Of a stretch of 64,000 nt of DNA, positions 48,222 to 60,130 are shown piece after piece; positions within the stretch are counted from its first letter, which is position 1; each line of letters begins with the position of its first letter. The position numbers and the translations under genes are program-made. This stretch comes from Typha latifolia. Taxonomy: Eukaryota > Streptophyta > Magnoliopsida > Poales > Typhaceae. The notes beneath the pieces were generated by a model. It was not told the DNA's origin, made no database searches, and saw only the letters and a list, made by a program, of their open reading frames with translations. The stretch spans positions 10,904,479 to 10,968,478 of the forward strand of contig CM034109.1 of the NCBI GenBank assembly GCA_019914945.1. The letters are read 5' to 3'.

Positions 48222-49548
48222 TGTATCAATACAGATGGGTGATCAGGTTTCTTGCTCTGAGTTTGGTCCATCTTTGGCCAAAGGTGAACAATTTGTGATA
48301 GAAAAATGAAAGTGCCGGAAAATCCTTCTTAATTCCATCATAACGGAAAAGAGAGTTGAAACTGTTGTTTTATTTGGCTCAATTCAAAAGGGGGTTTCAA
48401 ACCCTTGGCTAACGTTCGAATTTAGACTTATAAAAGGGCGTTCGAACATGCTCAAACAATCGTTTCGACTGTTCCGCGAGTTTTCTATTCCATAAGTTAC
48501 ACCTATATACACAATTATAATGATTTTTAGGGTTAAGAGCGATAGAGGAGAGAGGGTTTTGTAGCAAGAGGAAAGGGTTTTTGAGAAATCATATCTTTAT
48601 TGTATTTAAAAGAGATTTAAGGCTTGAAAAAAACACTAATATTTATATCTCTACTAGTGGATCAAAGCTTTGTATTGCCCGTAAATATAGACACATCGCC
48701 AAACCATAGAAAACCCGTATCTTGTTCTCTCTTTTCTTGTTGTTTGTATGTATTTGGTATTCCTACTTGCGGTTATCTTGGGTGGATAATAGATGATTAG
48801 TAGTTCTCTACTTATAGCATTTTGATTGTGAATTTTTTATTTGGTCTTTGCTAATATTTGGTTTTTCATAATCTATTGTTATTCTATTTGGACTCTTTTG
48901 TGTGTTTGAGATTACTTCCGCCTTTCTTCACCCCTTTGGTTACAACAAAAATTAAAGTTTCTGGTTAATTTAGCAATTTGTAACGCACAGAATCTCTTTA
49001 GAAACACTACTGCAGGCTTTCACTTCGAGTGATGTTGTCTTGAATTCTTACAAATAAGAATGTGCAACTGAGTAACGGGTGAGATCGTATAGAATCGTAG
49101 AGTGGATTGGCAGTCCTCTCTTATTACTATAATCATTAAAACCAATGAAAGGTTTTAGTGTAGCTCATTGTAAAATGTTGAAAGATATCAATTGTTCAGC
49201 AGTTTCCTTTCCTGAAAGCTTCAAATAGTTTAGTTTGTCGCTGCACAGTTTCTCTTCAGCAGTTTCCCTTTGCTTCTATAATTTTTCCAGTAACAATATC
49301 ATCGCACTAACTCTTCTTAGCGCAAAAGAGGAAGTCTTCGAGTATCATGGATGGTAAGCTTTTATTAAATATTCAGTTCACCGACAGAAATTAAGAAGAG
49401 AATAAATCAAGGCCTGGAGAATTTGATAATTACATAGCCCTAAATGTCTGTAACCTACAGAATTTCACCATACTCTGTCATCATTAATAGATATACACAA
49501 TTCAACAGAGAACTATAAGATGAATACAAGATGTACACTGTGCAACCT
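48222..49548. other. Intergenic region with an LTR-like relic
   Basis: Convergent gap between the 414-aa gene and the racemase gene. It holds both 3' UTRs and a copia-LTR-like relic, annotated separately. Nothing else recognised. Confidence 0.5.
48372..48845 (+). repeat. LTR-like relic, copy A (plus orientation)
   Basis: It aligns with the reverse complement of 60131-60595. Shared words in the same order include TTGGCTCAAT, AAAAGGGCGT, TTTAGGGTTAAGA, TACTAGTGGAT, TTGTTCTCTCTTTT-like and GTTCTCTAC. The ACTAGTGGAT followed by a GTTCTCTC-rich tail is typical of Ty1/copia LTRs. No internal gag-pol sequence adjoins it, so it is a solo LTR or fragment. Confidence 0.6.
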
Positions 49549-51496
49549 TTAGTCTTCTTCACTTTCTTTTAATGATCTCGCCCATTTTATTGTCTCTCTG
49601 ACCAAAGAATCCATAGGGTCGATGCATTTCTTAACAAGCGGATCATCCTGAGGTAAGAGTCCATTCATATCATCAGAGGCAAGGACTATAGTGTTAACAG
49701 CCTTCAGTAGAAGAACTTGGAGTGCTATCCTCAAAAGATTCCTCGCACCCTCCATGTCATTTCTTCTAAACGCACTGACAGCCGGTACAACAGTGTGTTC
49801 CATGGTTGCTTTATCCGGATAGATTACGTCAAATCCCTGCAGCACCGTATCATGGACACGGAGTTTAGGTATATCAGTTTCTCCTAGTCTTTCACCAAAT
49901 CCGGTAGTAAAGTTAAATGATACCACTTCAGAGAATGCATGTTATATCACTTGCATGGCAGTAGAGAATGAGGGATACTATTTTAAACAAGATTGAGAAT
50001 GATGCCACTCATAAAGGCTCAGAAGAGATATGGCTAGGACCAGTTCTACAATTCTATAAGACATGCAATTGAATGATCGGGCAGCAGCCAAAGAACATTT
50101 TGCAACCAATCTCCCAAGTCCTACTTGTATTTTTCATTGGACTCTATTTTCTTTATACATTTCTGTCTGTCTGGTCCTTCTTACGGCATTTTAAAATAAA
50201 TTATTCTAATTTCCTCTCATGTGACCTAACCCTTAAAGAAGTAATGGTCTTTTTTTCAATTCAGGTTTCACTGTTCAGCAGAGGCTCACCATAGATTGGC
50301 AGATATTAAAATTTAAAAAAAAAAAAAGAGGTTTGTGCTATCCTAAGGTAGTGAACTACATAATTCTAATTTAGTTTTAAGTACATTCAGGACTGGTATG
50401 ATGTTATATACTAACATTCTTTGTTTTCGTTTTTTGCCAAATTGGTTTAGATCATGATACTTCTATATGCAATTTCTGTGAGAAATTGCAGGGTTATGAT
50501 CTTCTATCTTAGATTTCATGAAGATAAGATACTACTTTATTTTATTTTTTCCATCCATCATTTTTCAGCAGCCTTCTTGGCAAGATCATTCACACATGGG
50601 ATGAGAATCACACGGTATTGTATGAACTAACCAAATGAATCATCAAAACTTGTGGTACTTCACTGATCTAAAAGAGGGGGGGATGGTCAAGTTTATCCGG
50701 ATTCTAATTGAAGCTGAGAACAATAAATGGAAACAAGTTGAAAAATAAATGAGGAATTCTCATCAGTTACCTGGCTCTGCAATTTCTCTTGATAAATTCT
50801 GGAGGTTAGCGTTGTATCTGTGGTTAGAACTCCTATCCGCACATTACTTCCAGCTTCAATTGGCCTGAAATTTGCTGCTCTGATTTCCTTAGCTACACAG
50901 TCACCAACATTAAGGAATGGTACAGAACATTCCTCAGAAATCTCCTCATGCCATGCATGTGATATGTGACATGGCATAACAACGCAACGAGCTCCAGATC
51001 TCTCCATAAAGAGTCTCTTCTGCCTTAAATTCCCCACAATTGAAGTATGATTGTACTGGATATTGTTATTTATTGAGGTAGGGTATGGAAGAAAACTTCT
51101 TTCGTGGAGCAAAAGCTCTCTATTCAAACATGGATCACTGCAAACAATCAAAGGAAGAGTTTCTTCTCCATCTAGAGAAGTACCCTTGACAAGCTTCTCC
51201 AAGAAACTGAGAGTGGAAACAGCCGATACCCCTCCTATAACACCAATTGCATTTGGTGAACTGAGGACAGGGCTATCAAATCCACTTCCTGCTGTAGAGG
51301 AAGTCGCTTCAAAATTCTTTGATTCAGAGAGATTGCCGTTCCCCTCAGTCTTGAGAAGAGATGGCGATGCTTTTGCATTAAAAAAAGAACGAGAAGGCCC
51401 AGATTTACGGCGTCTCTGATTTCTATTTACTACATCCACAAAGTGTACCTGGTAATTCAATGTGTTGTAAGACATCGTTTTGCTTCCGTCAAACAT
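49549..51496 (-). CDS. Aspartate/glutamate racemase family protein, 337 aa, 2 exons
   Basis: Model: complement of exons 50771-51496 and 49549-49836 (726 + 288 nt, phase 0). The family signatures are NAIGVIGGVSAVSTLSFLEK (about 85-105), IVCSDPCLNRELLLHE, the first catalytic-Cys region ARCVVMPCHISHAWHEE (about 175) and ATMEHTVVPAVSAFRRNDME with ARNLLRIALQVLLLKAVNTI near the C-terminus. The N-terminal about 80 residues are Ser/Asn/Arg-rich and may be a plastid-targeting extension, as in other plant members. At the place of the second catalytic Cys of bacterial racemases (GCTE-like) this protein reads VLASDDMNG, without Cys. Whether it racemises amino acids is therefore uncertain. Intron 1 (49837-50770) is unremarkable. 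Confidence 0.9.
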
Positions 51497-53752
51497 CGTC
51501 CACCTACTTCATCTCTTCTTTTATAGTGGTTTAACAACTCTGGTTCTCTACTAGCTTGCACTGGATCTTTAATATCTTCTGAGCTATCAAGATGGCAGCA
51601 ATACTTTTACTTCATTAAATTATCAGCTCTGACAGTGAGAAAGAAGAAACTCACCCAACCCCTTTTGCTGATAAAGCACCTTCCCTGAGGTTTCCAAAAT
51701 TATTAACTTCTTAAAGAGGAGGAGGAGGAAGAGGAAGGAGAGCAGAAAGAAGTAATCTCAATCATTTGCTACATATAACCTACCACCGAAGTCTACCCGA
51801 TAACAACATAATTATTCTTCAAATTTTCAGATAGGACAATACAACCACCAGCACCACCAATCACCAGCAGCCAAATTAACCCGACACTATAGAACCTAAC
51901 AAGGATTAAATGTGGAAGCAAACAAAAACGAATCCATCACCAAGTTATGTTTTTTTAATTATTAAAAAATTACCCCTTTCTTTCGTTGGGGGGAGTGAGA
52001 GGATGGACACTGGAAAGGATGCAACCAAGAAGTTGCCTCCTTGCTTTGGGAACTTTCTAGTTGACGCCTCACCTGAGAGAGTAATCTCGATCATATAGGA
52101 AAAAGCCAAGCAAGAGAAGTGTGGAAGAGAAAAGAACCAGCTCTAACTCACTTTACTTCTTCTCTGCTTATCACCTTACCTTGCCTCAGCACGACACGAC
52201 TCTTTCCAACACACGTAGATTTATCTGTCATTTGCTCCGACATCACATCGTATCGGGTTCTCCAAGGAGGAAAAATGGGTAACAGTAGTGCGAAATTATT
52301 CTACCCTCCCACATTATTAACTTTTGGCATTAATTGTGCTCCTTATCCATCATTTGCCATATCGATGCGATCCATAATTCTGAATCACATGACGGGCCAC
52401 TAGCTTTTCCTTCCAGAAGAGAAATGCTCCAACAATGATGTCACGTAGCCATTTCCTTCTTCCTTCTTTTTTCTTTTTACTTTTTACTTTTTTCAAAAGA
52501 AGTCTGTCGACAACGAAGCCATTTCTAATCAGACAAAAAAATCCACATGGTAAAGGCTGATACAAAGTGCCCAAAGCTGGCCTAGCTAAGAAATATAAAG
52601 GAAGGCCACATGCTTGGCTGCTGCCGTGTTGCTGGACAAGGGTAGGATTGCATGATTGAACGTAGAGTTATATATATATATTTTTTCTTTTCCGAAACTT
52701 GTCATTTTTAGCGTCATTGCCTGCTAAACTCGATCGTCTATTCCCTAACTCAACAGCCTATAGTCCCTGTGAAAGGGACTTGAATAAAATTAATAACAAG
52801 CAATAAAAAGTATAGTCCCTGTGAATATACAAGCGAAAGATGAAAGATAAGTTTTCTTAAATAAAAAAAAAAGAAAGGGAGAGAAAAATATTAATTAACT
52901 ACAACTATGAGCAGCACTTGAATAAAATTAACTGGGCGGGTTCCACTTTCTCAACAAAAATATTACGACTACGACTAGCACGTACTGTGTGATCAATAGT
53001 AGGAACTCCGAAGAACCCTCTAGATCAGAATAAGCTAAATAAAGTTCACTTTGATGAGTAGGCCATGATCATAAATGATGCCCTCTTCTTGCCCGGCAGT
53101 GAGCACTCAAAATGTCTCTGCCTGCATATATAAAGAATTAGAGCACTCACTGCTGCATTTCTTAAGAATTAGTTCAAATGAAGAAAAGGAGAAGTATTAG
53201 GTCAGATGCAAATTATAACCTAAACCTGAGAGAAAAAAACTGAAGCAATCCCTATGCGGGTTAGACTAGTTTTTCTACATCTAATATTTTTGAGAAATTT
53301 TTTTACTACATCTAATATTACTCCTAGGAACAATTCAAACACATAAAACATTGCAATTAACCCATGTATAATATCAACAAAATTTATGTAGCCATCAAAC
53401 GCTATAGATTAAAGTTTTTTCACTTCTTTTGCAAGTAATGCAAATCATTGTCATCATGAAGATTATTCTAAAGATACATAGTAGTGCTCAATCTGATATT
53501 CATTTTGCCTTCAGAAAAGCGGACGGCGGCCTGCATTGCAAAGGAAGTCACCTCCCAAGGATGCCACATTCTCATCATTGAAAGAAAAGATACTTCGACT
53601 GTAATGTTTACCTGGATAGAAACCGAATTTAAGTTGCCAGAACTATGTTACATAGATTGCATGTGCCACGGCACACATGATAAGTCATCCAAACACTTTC
53701 CAACAACAAAAGGGCGGAAGAAGAAAGAACCAACTAATATCTGTCTCCTCAA
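51497..53752. other. Intergenic region; racemase promoter
   Basis: The part next to 51497 is the racemase 5' flank, with GAGGAG and CACCAGCACCACC-type low-complexity tracts at 51717-51740 and 51845-51870. The remainder is AT-rich without a coding exon, RNA gene or element that I can support. Confidence 0.5.
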
Positions 53753-56049
53753 CTACTTCAGCTTTGACTTGGCAGAACTTTTCAGTGGTTTAGCAATAGA
53801 AACAGGTTGAGTACTTCTAGCTGCCTTCTTAATGTTATACGTTATAGATGAGAATGCACAAACCAGTGCAACCAAAATAGTTGGGTAAACATAAACAGCT
53901 TTTGCTGAATCTGTGTTTACTGGTTTTCCAAAAATCCCTTCTTTCACAAGGCCCCAAACAATCAAAAGGGTCCCAAACAAGGTCATCCTCCCTGGATTTA
54001 TGAGACCGACCAGCGCTCCCGCAACGCAGAAGTAGCTTCCTGCAAGGATCTGGTGACCGGCAGACAAAGTCAGCTTCATAGCTTTAGGTAAAATCCATCA
54101 ATAAATATTTGTCATTAAAATAGCACGTTAAGACCTCAAGACGCTGGAGATCAACTACTGCTGAAGCATTTTTGGCTTCCGTCAGGTTGTACATGTCAAA
54201 TAGGTTATTCCAGCTTGGAAAAGTCATGCTTGTAGCGAGACTGCTCACTATAGATCCAGGATAGAGGAGAGCCTTCACGACAAATGGTGGGAATATTTCA
54301 CTTGCAATCAGCTGAGAAGATGTTACTTGTATTGGTGTTGTACACATTCCTGATCTGCATGGGACCCTGAATGAGACAAAAATGGAATTTGATATGAGTG
54401 ATTATCATAGATTTGGTGGTATGAAATTCAGTTTTGTAGCCAAAATTTCTAATCAGCAACCAAAAAGAACTTGCAAGATGCTATCTTCGCTACTGCCATT
54501 TAAGTTACAGAATCATTCTTAGAGCTAGATCAGAGTTTAGTCAATCTTCCTTTCTAATGATCACACTTCTGTCTGGTAACCCCCTAGAAGAGAGCAATGA
54601 CTCATTAACAAGGGTAGAAATTCCAATAAGTAAGGAATTTGGCTGGAAAAAAATAGTTGATATCTTCAGGACTTAGTATATTGAGCATTTAAACCTAAAT
54701 ATAGAATATGGCATGGAAAAACAATGGCCAAATCATTGAGAACATTTGTAATCTAATACATGTTGTATCTTCAGGACTTAGTATATCTCCATCTTAGATC
54801 ATATGGAGAACTTGTCAGGTCAGATAAATTTACCAGAATTCCAGTAAGGTATTGACAATAGTTGGCTCGAATATAGAAACCTTGAGCATTTGGAATCCCT
54901 GATAGACATTGACGATGGTTATGGTACATATTGGTTAAAGTGAAAGGAATATGGGCCTTAAAGTGATGAAATTTTGTATATGAAAGTCTGGGACTGGTCA
55001 TAGACATGAAAGATGGTAGACAGAAGTAAAATTGTATATTCAAGTAATCGAGAGAGATCAGCTACGTCACACAAAAGGTTGCAAGTATGAAGGTGGTCAA
55101 ATATCAAAAAAGGGAAGTGAAATCTAAATATTTAAGATTTGATAGAACTCACACAACAATAAAGTAACTCCAAAAGAAGCACCACTTGAAAAAGGTGTAA
55201 CATAGTTCCACATATCCTAAATGCAACCAACGACAGCTAGGATCTCTAATCAAAGATGAACCTACATTTCACATGTCATCCAATTCCATGTTCCAGGAAA
55301 TTTACAATCTTAAAGGTTTGTTGCTATGAAATAACACTCACATCAGTATCGTTATGCTAGATAAGTTTATGCAAGCATCGCCTTTTCCTTTCACAGATGA
55401 TAGCTGCACAACTACATCAGTATGCATTTAATGGACGAAGGAAAGTTCATTTGTATGTGACTAAGGAAGCTACATAAACCTGTGCTCATGTACTCTACCA
55501 TAAGATAATATATATATATTATAGCAAAACTGTCGCAGCTTACACCACACAACGAAGGATCGAATAATTTACCTGAGAAATACAAACTATAGTAAGATTA
55601 ACGGACAAAGGAAAGTTCATGGATCAATAATCCAAAATCAGAGAGAATCTTCAACAAAAAGAGAGAGAGAGAGAGAAAAGAATAAGAAGAAGATCTACGA
55701 TCTTTTCTTTCTATGGCGAAATCATCCAATTTTCCTCAAAACAATTTAGGGGAAAAAGATGCTGCACTACTAAATTACGTTGACCTAGCTTATAAAGACA
55801 AGCCACATCCTAAAACAAGTAGGAAATATTCTTCAATGCCTTCAATTAAAATCACAGGTATTGGGATCTGAGTTCTACGAGAGAGGGAATAGAGAAAAGG
55901 ATAATTAACCTGAAGAGAGGAATCTGGAAGATGATGAGAAGAAAGAAAACGCGAGAAGCCAAGAACGAGATCCTGCGGCTCGTCCATCCCCTGGAGGTAG
56001 AAGGAGGAGGAGGAGGAGGAGGAGGAGGAGGAGGAGGAGGAGGAGCCAT
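53753..56049 (-). CDS. Small multi-pass membrane protein of unknown function, 222 aa, 3 exons
   Basis: Model: complement of exons 55910-56049, 54135-54366 and 53753-54049; 669 nt in frame with GT-AG junctions. The protein begins MAPPPP with about 14 prolines encoded by a GGA-strand repeat, then a first hydrophobic segment FLASRVFFLLIIFQIPLFRV (about 30-48), a Cys-containing loop (VPCRSGMCTTPIQVTSSQL), a Ser-rich stretch and three further hydrophobic segments in exon 3: ILAGSYFCVAGALVGLI, MTLFGTLLIVWGLVKEG and AVYVYPTILVALVCAFSSI. A basic Ser/Lys C-terminal tail ends the protein. Plants have similar unnamed membrane proteins, but I do not recognise a function. The first 1.5-kb intron (54367-55909) shows no other gene. 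Confidence 0.8.
56002..56044. repeat. Coding (GGA)n microsatellite, polyproline on the minus strand
   Basis: About 14 tandem GGA triplets. On the minus strand they read (TCC)n in the frame CCT and encode the N-terminal proline run of the membrane protein. Confidence 0.95.
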
Positions 56050-56637
56050 CGGAGAAATCAGAAAACAAACAGAGCGAGCGAGAGCAGGGTAGAGAAAGAG
56101 AGACTCCTAAACTGTAGTCCTTTTTCGCTTTTGCCCCTTCCTTCCTCTTTAGTTAGTCAGACTTGCGAGTGGGGGTAATTCGATTTAGTTATAGCTAATA
56201 ATAACTACTAGACCCACCTAAAACAATTGTGCTGCGAGAAATTTATCCCCGGACACTGCCCATTAGGTCCAAATCTAAAACCAGTAGATGAAGAATGGAC
56301 TCAAAACAAATATCGATTTGATGATATAGGAATTAGGAGGCTAAACGGCCCCCAAACTCCCAAAGAGATCTATCTCTACTGACTTCTCCCTTGTTTGATT
56401 CAAAGGGTTTCCCCATATATAAGGCCAAATCATCAGCTGTAAATGATCTATTGCTTGTCTTTTTATAACCAGGTTAAGGTCAATCTGAATGTCATTTTCC
56501 TAATTCACGTCAAGCTGCTAAGCTTGTTACAATTCTTACTTTGGTCTTAAACAACAATACAATAACTTTTGCTCCATAGACCTTGTCGAACTCCTGATCG
56601 TAACAAAGCAAATTAAGTGCGTGCGTCAAAATCCAAT

Positions 56638-56675
<38 letters not shown>

Positions 56676-56676
56676 A
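56050..56676. other. Promoter-side flank of the membrane protein gene and (AG)n tract
   Basis: The left part is the 5' flank of the minus-strand membrane protein gene. A (AG)n run at 56639-56674 lies just beyond the stop of the 98-codon ORF. Nothing else recognised. Confidence 0.5.
56639..56674. repeat. (AG)n microsatellite
   Basis: About 18 AG units. Confidence 0.95.
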
Positions 56677-56973
56677 TCACTGGCCACTGGCCTTCTTGAT
56701 GTCATGGGCCATCTTCCTGGAGCTGAACTGGTTGATCAGGCTATCTATCATAAACTCGCCTGGCGCATCGGAAACAGCGTGCAACTGCATGAAGCGCGCC
56801 ATGTCGTCCGCCTCCATCACTTTGACCCCAAGCACTGCTGCAACGTCTGCTACATTCATCTCCATGTGCGGCAACGATTTCCTCTTTGTGGTTTGCCCTC
56901 TTTCTCCAGGAATATGAACCGTACGTGGAGTACTCCTCAAGCCAACCACCGGAATTGTGATCAGTCGTCTCAT
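56677..56973 (-). CDS. Doubtful small ORF, 98 aa
   Basis: An ATG-to-stop frame of 99 codons with protein-like composition in its C-terminal two thirds (EMNVADVAAVLGVKVMEADD, then DAPGEFMIDSLINQFSSRKM). Both neighbouring minus frames are also open over part of it, and the region is GC-richer than its surroundings. This suggests a real exon or a decayed gene. I recognise no family, signal peptide or membrane span. It could be a short intronless gene, the last exon of a gene whose other exons are lost, or chance. Confidence 0.35.
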   Translation of the reverse strand: MRRLITIPVVGLRSTPRTVHIPGERGQTTKRKSLPHMEMNVADVAAVLGVKVMEADDMARFMQLHAVSDAPGEFMIDSLINQFSSRKMAHDIKKASGQ

Positions 56974-57043
56974 ACCTATATATGTTGCATTTGCTGCTGG
57001 ACTCCGTCTCGGGCCTGTGACTACTTCCCATTAATGCGATCAC

Positions 57044-58129
57044 ATATATAATGTAGTACGTTCCGTTACATTAGATAAATCATATATTACAACTTGAACT
57101 TGGAAACGAATCTAACATCATGATCCATGTCCAAGTTAAGGGAGGAACAGATAAGTGTCGAAAGAGCAGTGCATGTGCGGTGGTCATCTGTCACCGTGGA
57201 ATTCATCAGATTGGGTAGGGGATTTCGGTTGGTAGGGAATAGGGACTATATATATATATACTTTTTAAGAGATTTCTTCGAGCCCATTTAGAGATGGGGT
57301 GGGTCTTGACTCTTGATTAAAGTTTTAATGCCGCTCTGGTTTAGCAAAAATGCTTTTGGAAAAGTTACAACAAATAAAATTCGAATTACTTTTGACATAA
57401 TTGAATTCGTACAACAAATACACAAAAGTTTACAACTTATTGGTGATTTTTCTGACAGCTTCCCAGGTTTATTCTTATATAGCATGAATGCATGATGCTT
57501 GCATCATGGACAAGGTTACAAATTACAATAATTTCATGAGGGCTCTTGCAAACTGACGTATGTACAGGCAGTCCTTTTTCAGATCCAAATATATTTTGGT
57601 AGACCACGGGATCCAGGTTCACCAAGCGCTCCCTGTCATGAGTTTCATGACTGAAAAAAAGAAGAAGAAAAAGTTAAAGCTCTAAACATATAAATTAATC
57701 TCCCTCACATAAATTAACAAAACACCCATTTCCCACTGCACAGTACATCGACTCCCATTCCAAAACAAACAACCAACTAAACACAAACTACAGTCTCCCC
57801 TGCATTCTACCAAACAACCAACTAACCAATAACAACACTCCAGATATTAACGACACCCAATGTCTATCACAAACATCCTACAGATAATCCATCTATATTA
57901 CAAAACCAGCATATAAGAGAACAAAACGTTCAGTAGTCACTGCATCCAAATATACAACAGACTTTATCAACCCTTCAAAATGAACACCTCCCTTAACAAT
58001 CTTCTAGAATAACTGGGTTATCGAAAGCCCCTCAGATAGCTTCTTTTCCTTCTATGGTCATTTCCCCTTGCATTCCTGCCCGACACACAGGAATAGAGAT
58101 GTTATTCTATGATGCAAAATTCTTCATTC
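57044..58129. other. AT-rich intergenic region
   Basis: No gene recognised. A tract of CAAAACACC-type AC-rich DNA occupies about 57700-57850. The right end may be the 3' tail of the adjacent LINE relic. Confidence 0.4.
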
Positions 58130-58600
58130 ATTAGAACGGTTGTTAAAAATTCTATTATTTATTTCAGTCCAGATGCTCTAAATCAGCACAGCCACCCAAA
58201 TGAGCCACCAATTTTCCTTTTTCTATTTGATATACACAATCTCCCCTAAACAAGCCCCTCGCCTCGCATGGCTTGGATTGCTTCTAATACCACTAACTCT
58301 TCTCATCCTCATCAAAATATTTTTCACATAACCAACACTTGAGAAAGAGATGATTCACAATTTCATTTTGATTACAGATACACAACTAGATCTCTCCGAC
58401 CACCCTTTCTTTTGGAGATTTTGATAGGTATTCTAATATGACATACTAACCACAAAAATGTTATCACTTTCAAAAGTATTTTCATCTTCCATAGCTTAGA
58501 CATATTTTTACATATCATACCTCTACTACTCAGGAACCGATATAAAGATCTCACAATGTAAATTCCACTTGTCGTAAATGTAATTAGACTAAAAAATGGC
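58130..58600 (-). mobile_element. LINE (non-LTR retrotransposon) relic: end of reverse-transcriptase ORF
   Basis: Read on the minus strand, broken frames spell the conserved end of plant LINE ORF2. They are FTVRSLYRFLSSRGMICK, KLWKMKILLKVITFLWLVCH (linker), CICNQNEIVNHLFLKC (zf-RVT zinc-binding motif) and WLIWVAVLI-stop-SIWTEINNRIFNN. Stops and frame changes show that it is dead. No RT catalytic core or endonuclease is present, so this is a fragment. Confidence 0.75.
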
Positions 58601-58689
58601 TACTGGGCTACTATAAATGGATTAGGAAGAATAACTGACATTTCCTGCAGAACCAAAAAAATTCAGTGAAAATATGTAATTAATTAATC

Positions 58690-59496
58690 GTCAACAGTTG
58701 ACTCTTCACATGCTAAACATGATATCTGCCCTTCAAGTTCAGAATCTGTAGTAGAATGGATAGAATGGATTATTTTTAAGGATATGATCTGCAGTAACAT
58801 AAACAGATGCACTAGATCATTGAATCTTTCCACTGCCTCCAGAAACCTGCAAATGCAGAAAAGCAAGGAACTAAGAATTAATCGGCCGATAAAAATAATG
58901 AACAAAATAAGCTGGAAGACTAGGATTCTATCTTATGTAAACTATTTTAGAAAAGATCATCATCACAGTAGAAGTGGCTCATAGTAAAAAGAAGAAAACA
59001 ACTAAACACACTCACATGACACTTGTAGTCCATGCAAGATCTTGAACAATATCTAACTCCGCATGCAAAATAAATTAGTGCTCATAAGCCCACTTCTCTT
59101 TTCTGTCACATACCACCAAAAGGATTAGAATGAAATTGAAGCTTGATAGTGTTAAATGAATCTTTTTCTCAAACAAGCAAGAGGAAGGCTTCAAGCTGCA
59201 GGATCAGAGAAAGCTTGCAAGATCAGTAACATGATTTCTGACCAGCAAACCATGATACCTTCATAAAACGATATAACATGGAAAGTCTAGTTGATGCAGT
59301 TATTCATGAACATTGATTAGGGGAATTTATAAAAAAATAGTCAGTCTTGATAGAAATGAAAAGTGCAACATAAATTAGCGACAAAAGACTAGAAGATGAA
59401 GATTACAAGCCATGCCTTAGGTGCAGAACCCACTTCAGCTTCATATATAGGAATACCATACCTACTGACAATTACAAAACATGCCGTGCTTGTCAT
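58690..59496 (-). pseudogene. TRAPPC2: Decayed TRAPPC2 (sedlin) copy, N-terminal half only
   Basis: Three former exons are clear on the minus strand: 59416-59496 (MTSTACFVIVSRYGIPIYEA and EVGSAPK), 59016-59102 (KEKWAYEH, stop, FILHAELDIVQDLAWTTSVM) and about 58700-58846 (FLEAVERFNDL, then after a one-base shift ASVYVTADHI). These match plant TRAPPC2, a small longin-fold subunit of the TRAPP vesicle-tethering complexes. The damage includes a TAA in place of a Gln codon at 59075-59077, a GC rather than GT donor after exon 1 with a phase mismatch, a single-base frameshift near 58810 and loss of the C-terminal half (RFMLLHD onward). Introns are retained, so it arose by DNA duplication, not retroposition. 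Confidence 0.75.
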
Positions 59497-60130
59497 ATGG
59501 TTCTTGGATGGACCAGAATATTCACAACCTGACAAGTTCAAACTTGGATAAATTGTAAGATAACTAAGAAGACATAAATAGAACAACAGGTCTTAAGAAA
59601 TTGATGCGCTGTATAAAGCTCCCCTAGGAAAACAAAGAAACACTGAAATAACAGATGGATTAAGAGTTAGAAATAGCGTACAAGTAATTGTAGACGTATT
59701 TTTACATGAATTTTCTTTTGCAGTCCAAGACTATATAGACTTTCCACCGTATCCATATGCAAGTATTAAGGAGCTTTTCAAAGGTATAAATGGTTAATTG
59801 CATGAAAATCCATGTGAAAAACCATCATCATAAATCTCAACCTCAAAGCCTTCAGCTAACAAAAAAGGCTTCTATAGAACACAAATTATATTTGCCGAAG
59901 GCCCAAAAAAATTGAATTCTTTGTGGTCAGATATCAAGCTGATGCTAATTCTCCACAACAACTGTCACACAAGCCCAATCCGACAAGAGCAACATCAAAA
60001 GAGGGGAGTTGCCAAGTGTTGTGCAATAATCCAAAAGGGCGCCAAAGCTATTCCTAATTACCCACAAACAAGAACAAATAAAATAGCAATAGATTTGGGT
60101 AAATAAATATTAATAAAGCTAATATTAATA

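Noticed and set aside
49020..49340. Possible RNA gene downstream of the LTR-like relic
   Set aside because: No cloverleaf or snoRNA boxes found on reading either strand.
55790..56068. Alternative start giving a poly-Ser protein from the GGA repeat
   Set aside because: The MAPPPP frame joins in phase to two further conserved-looking exons; the poly-Ser frame does not.
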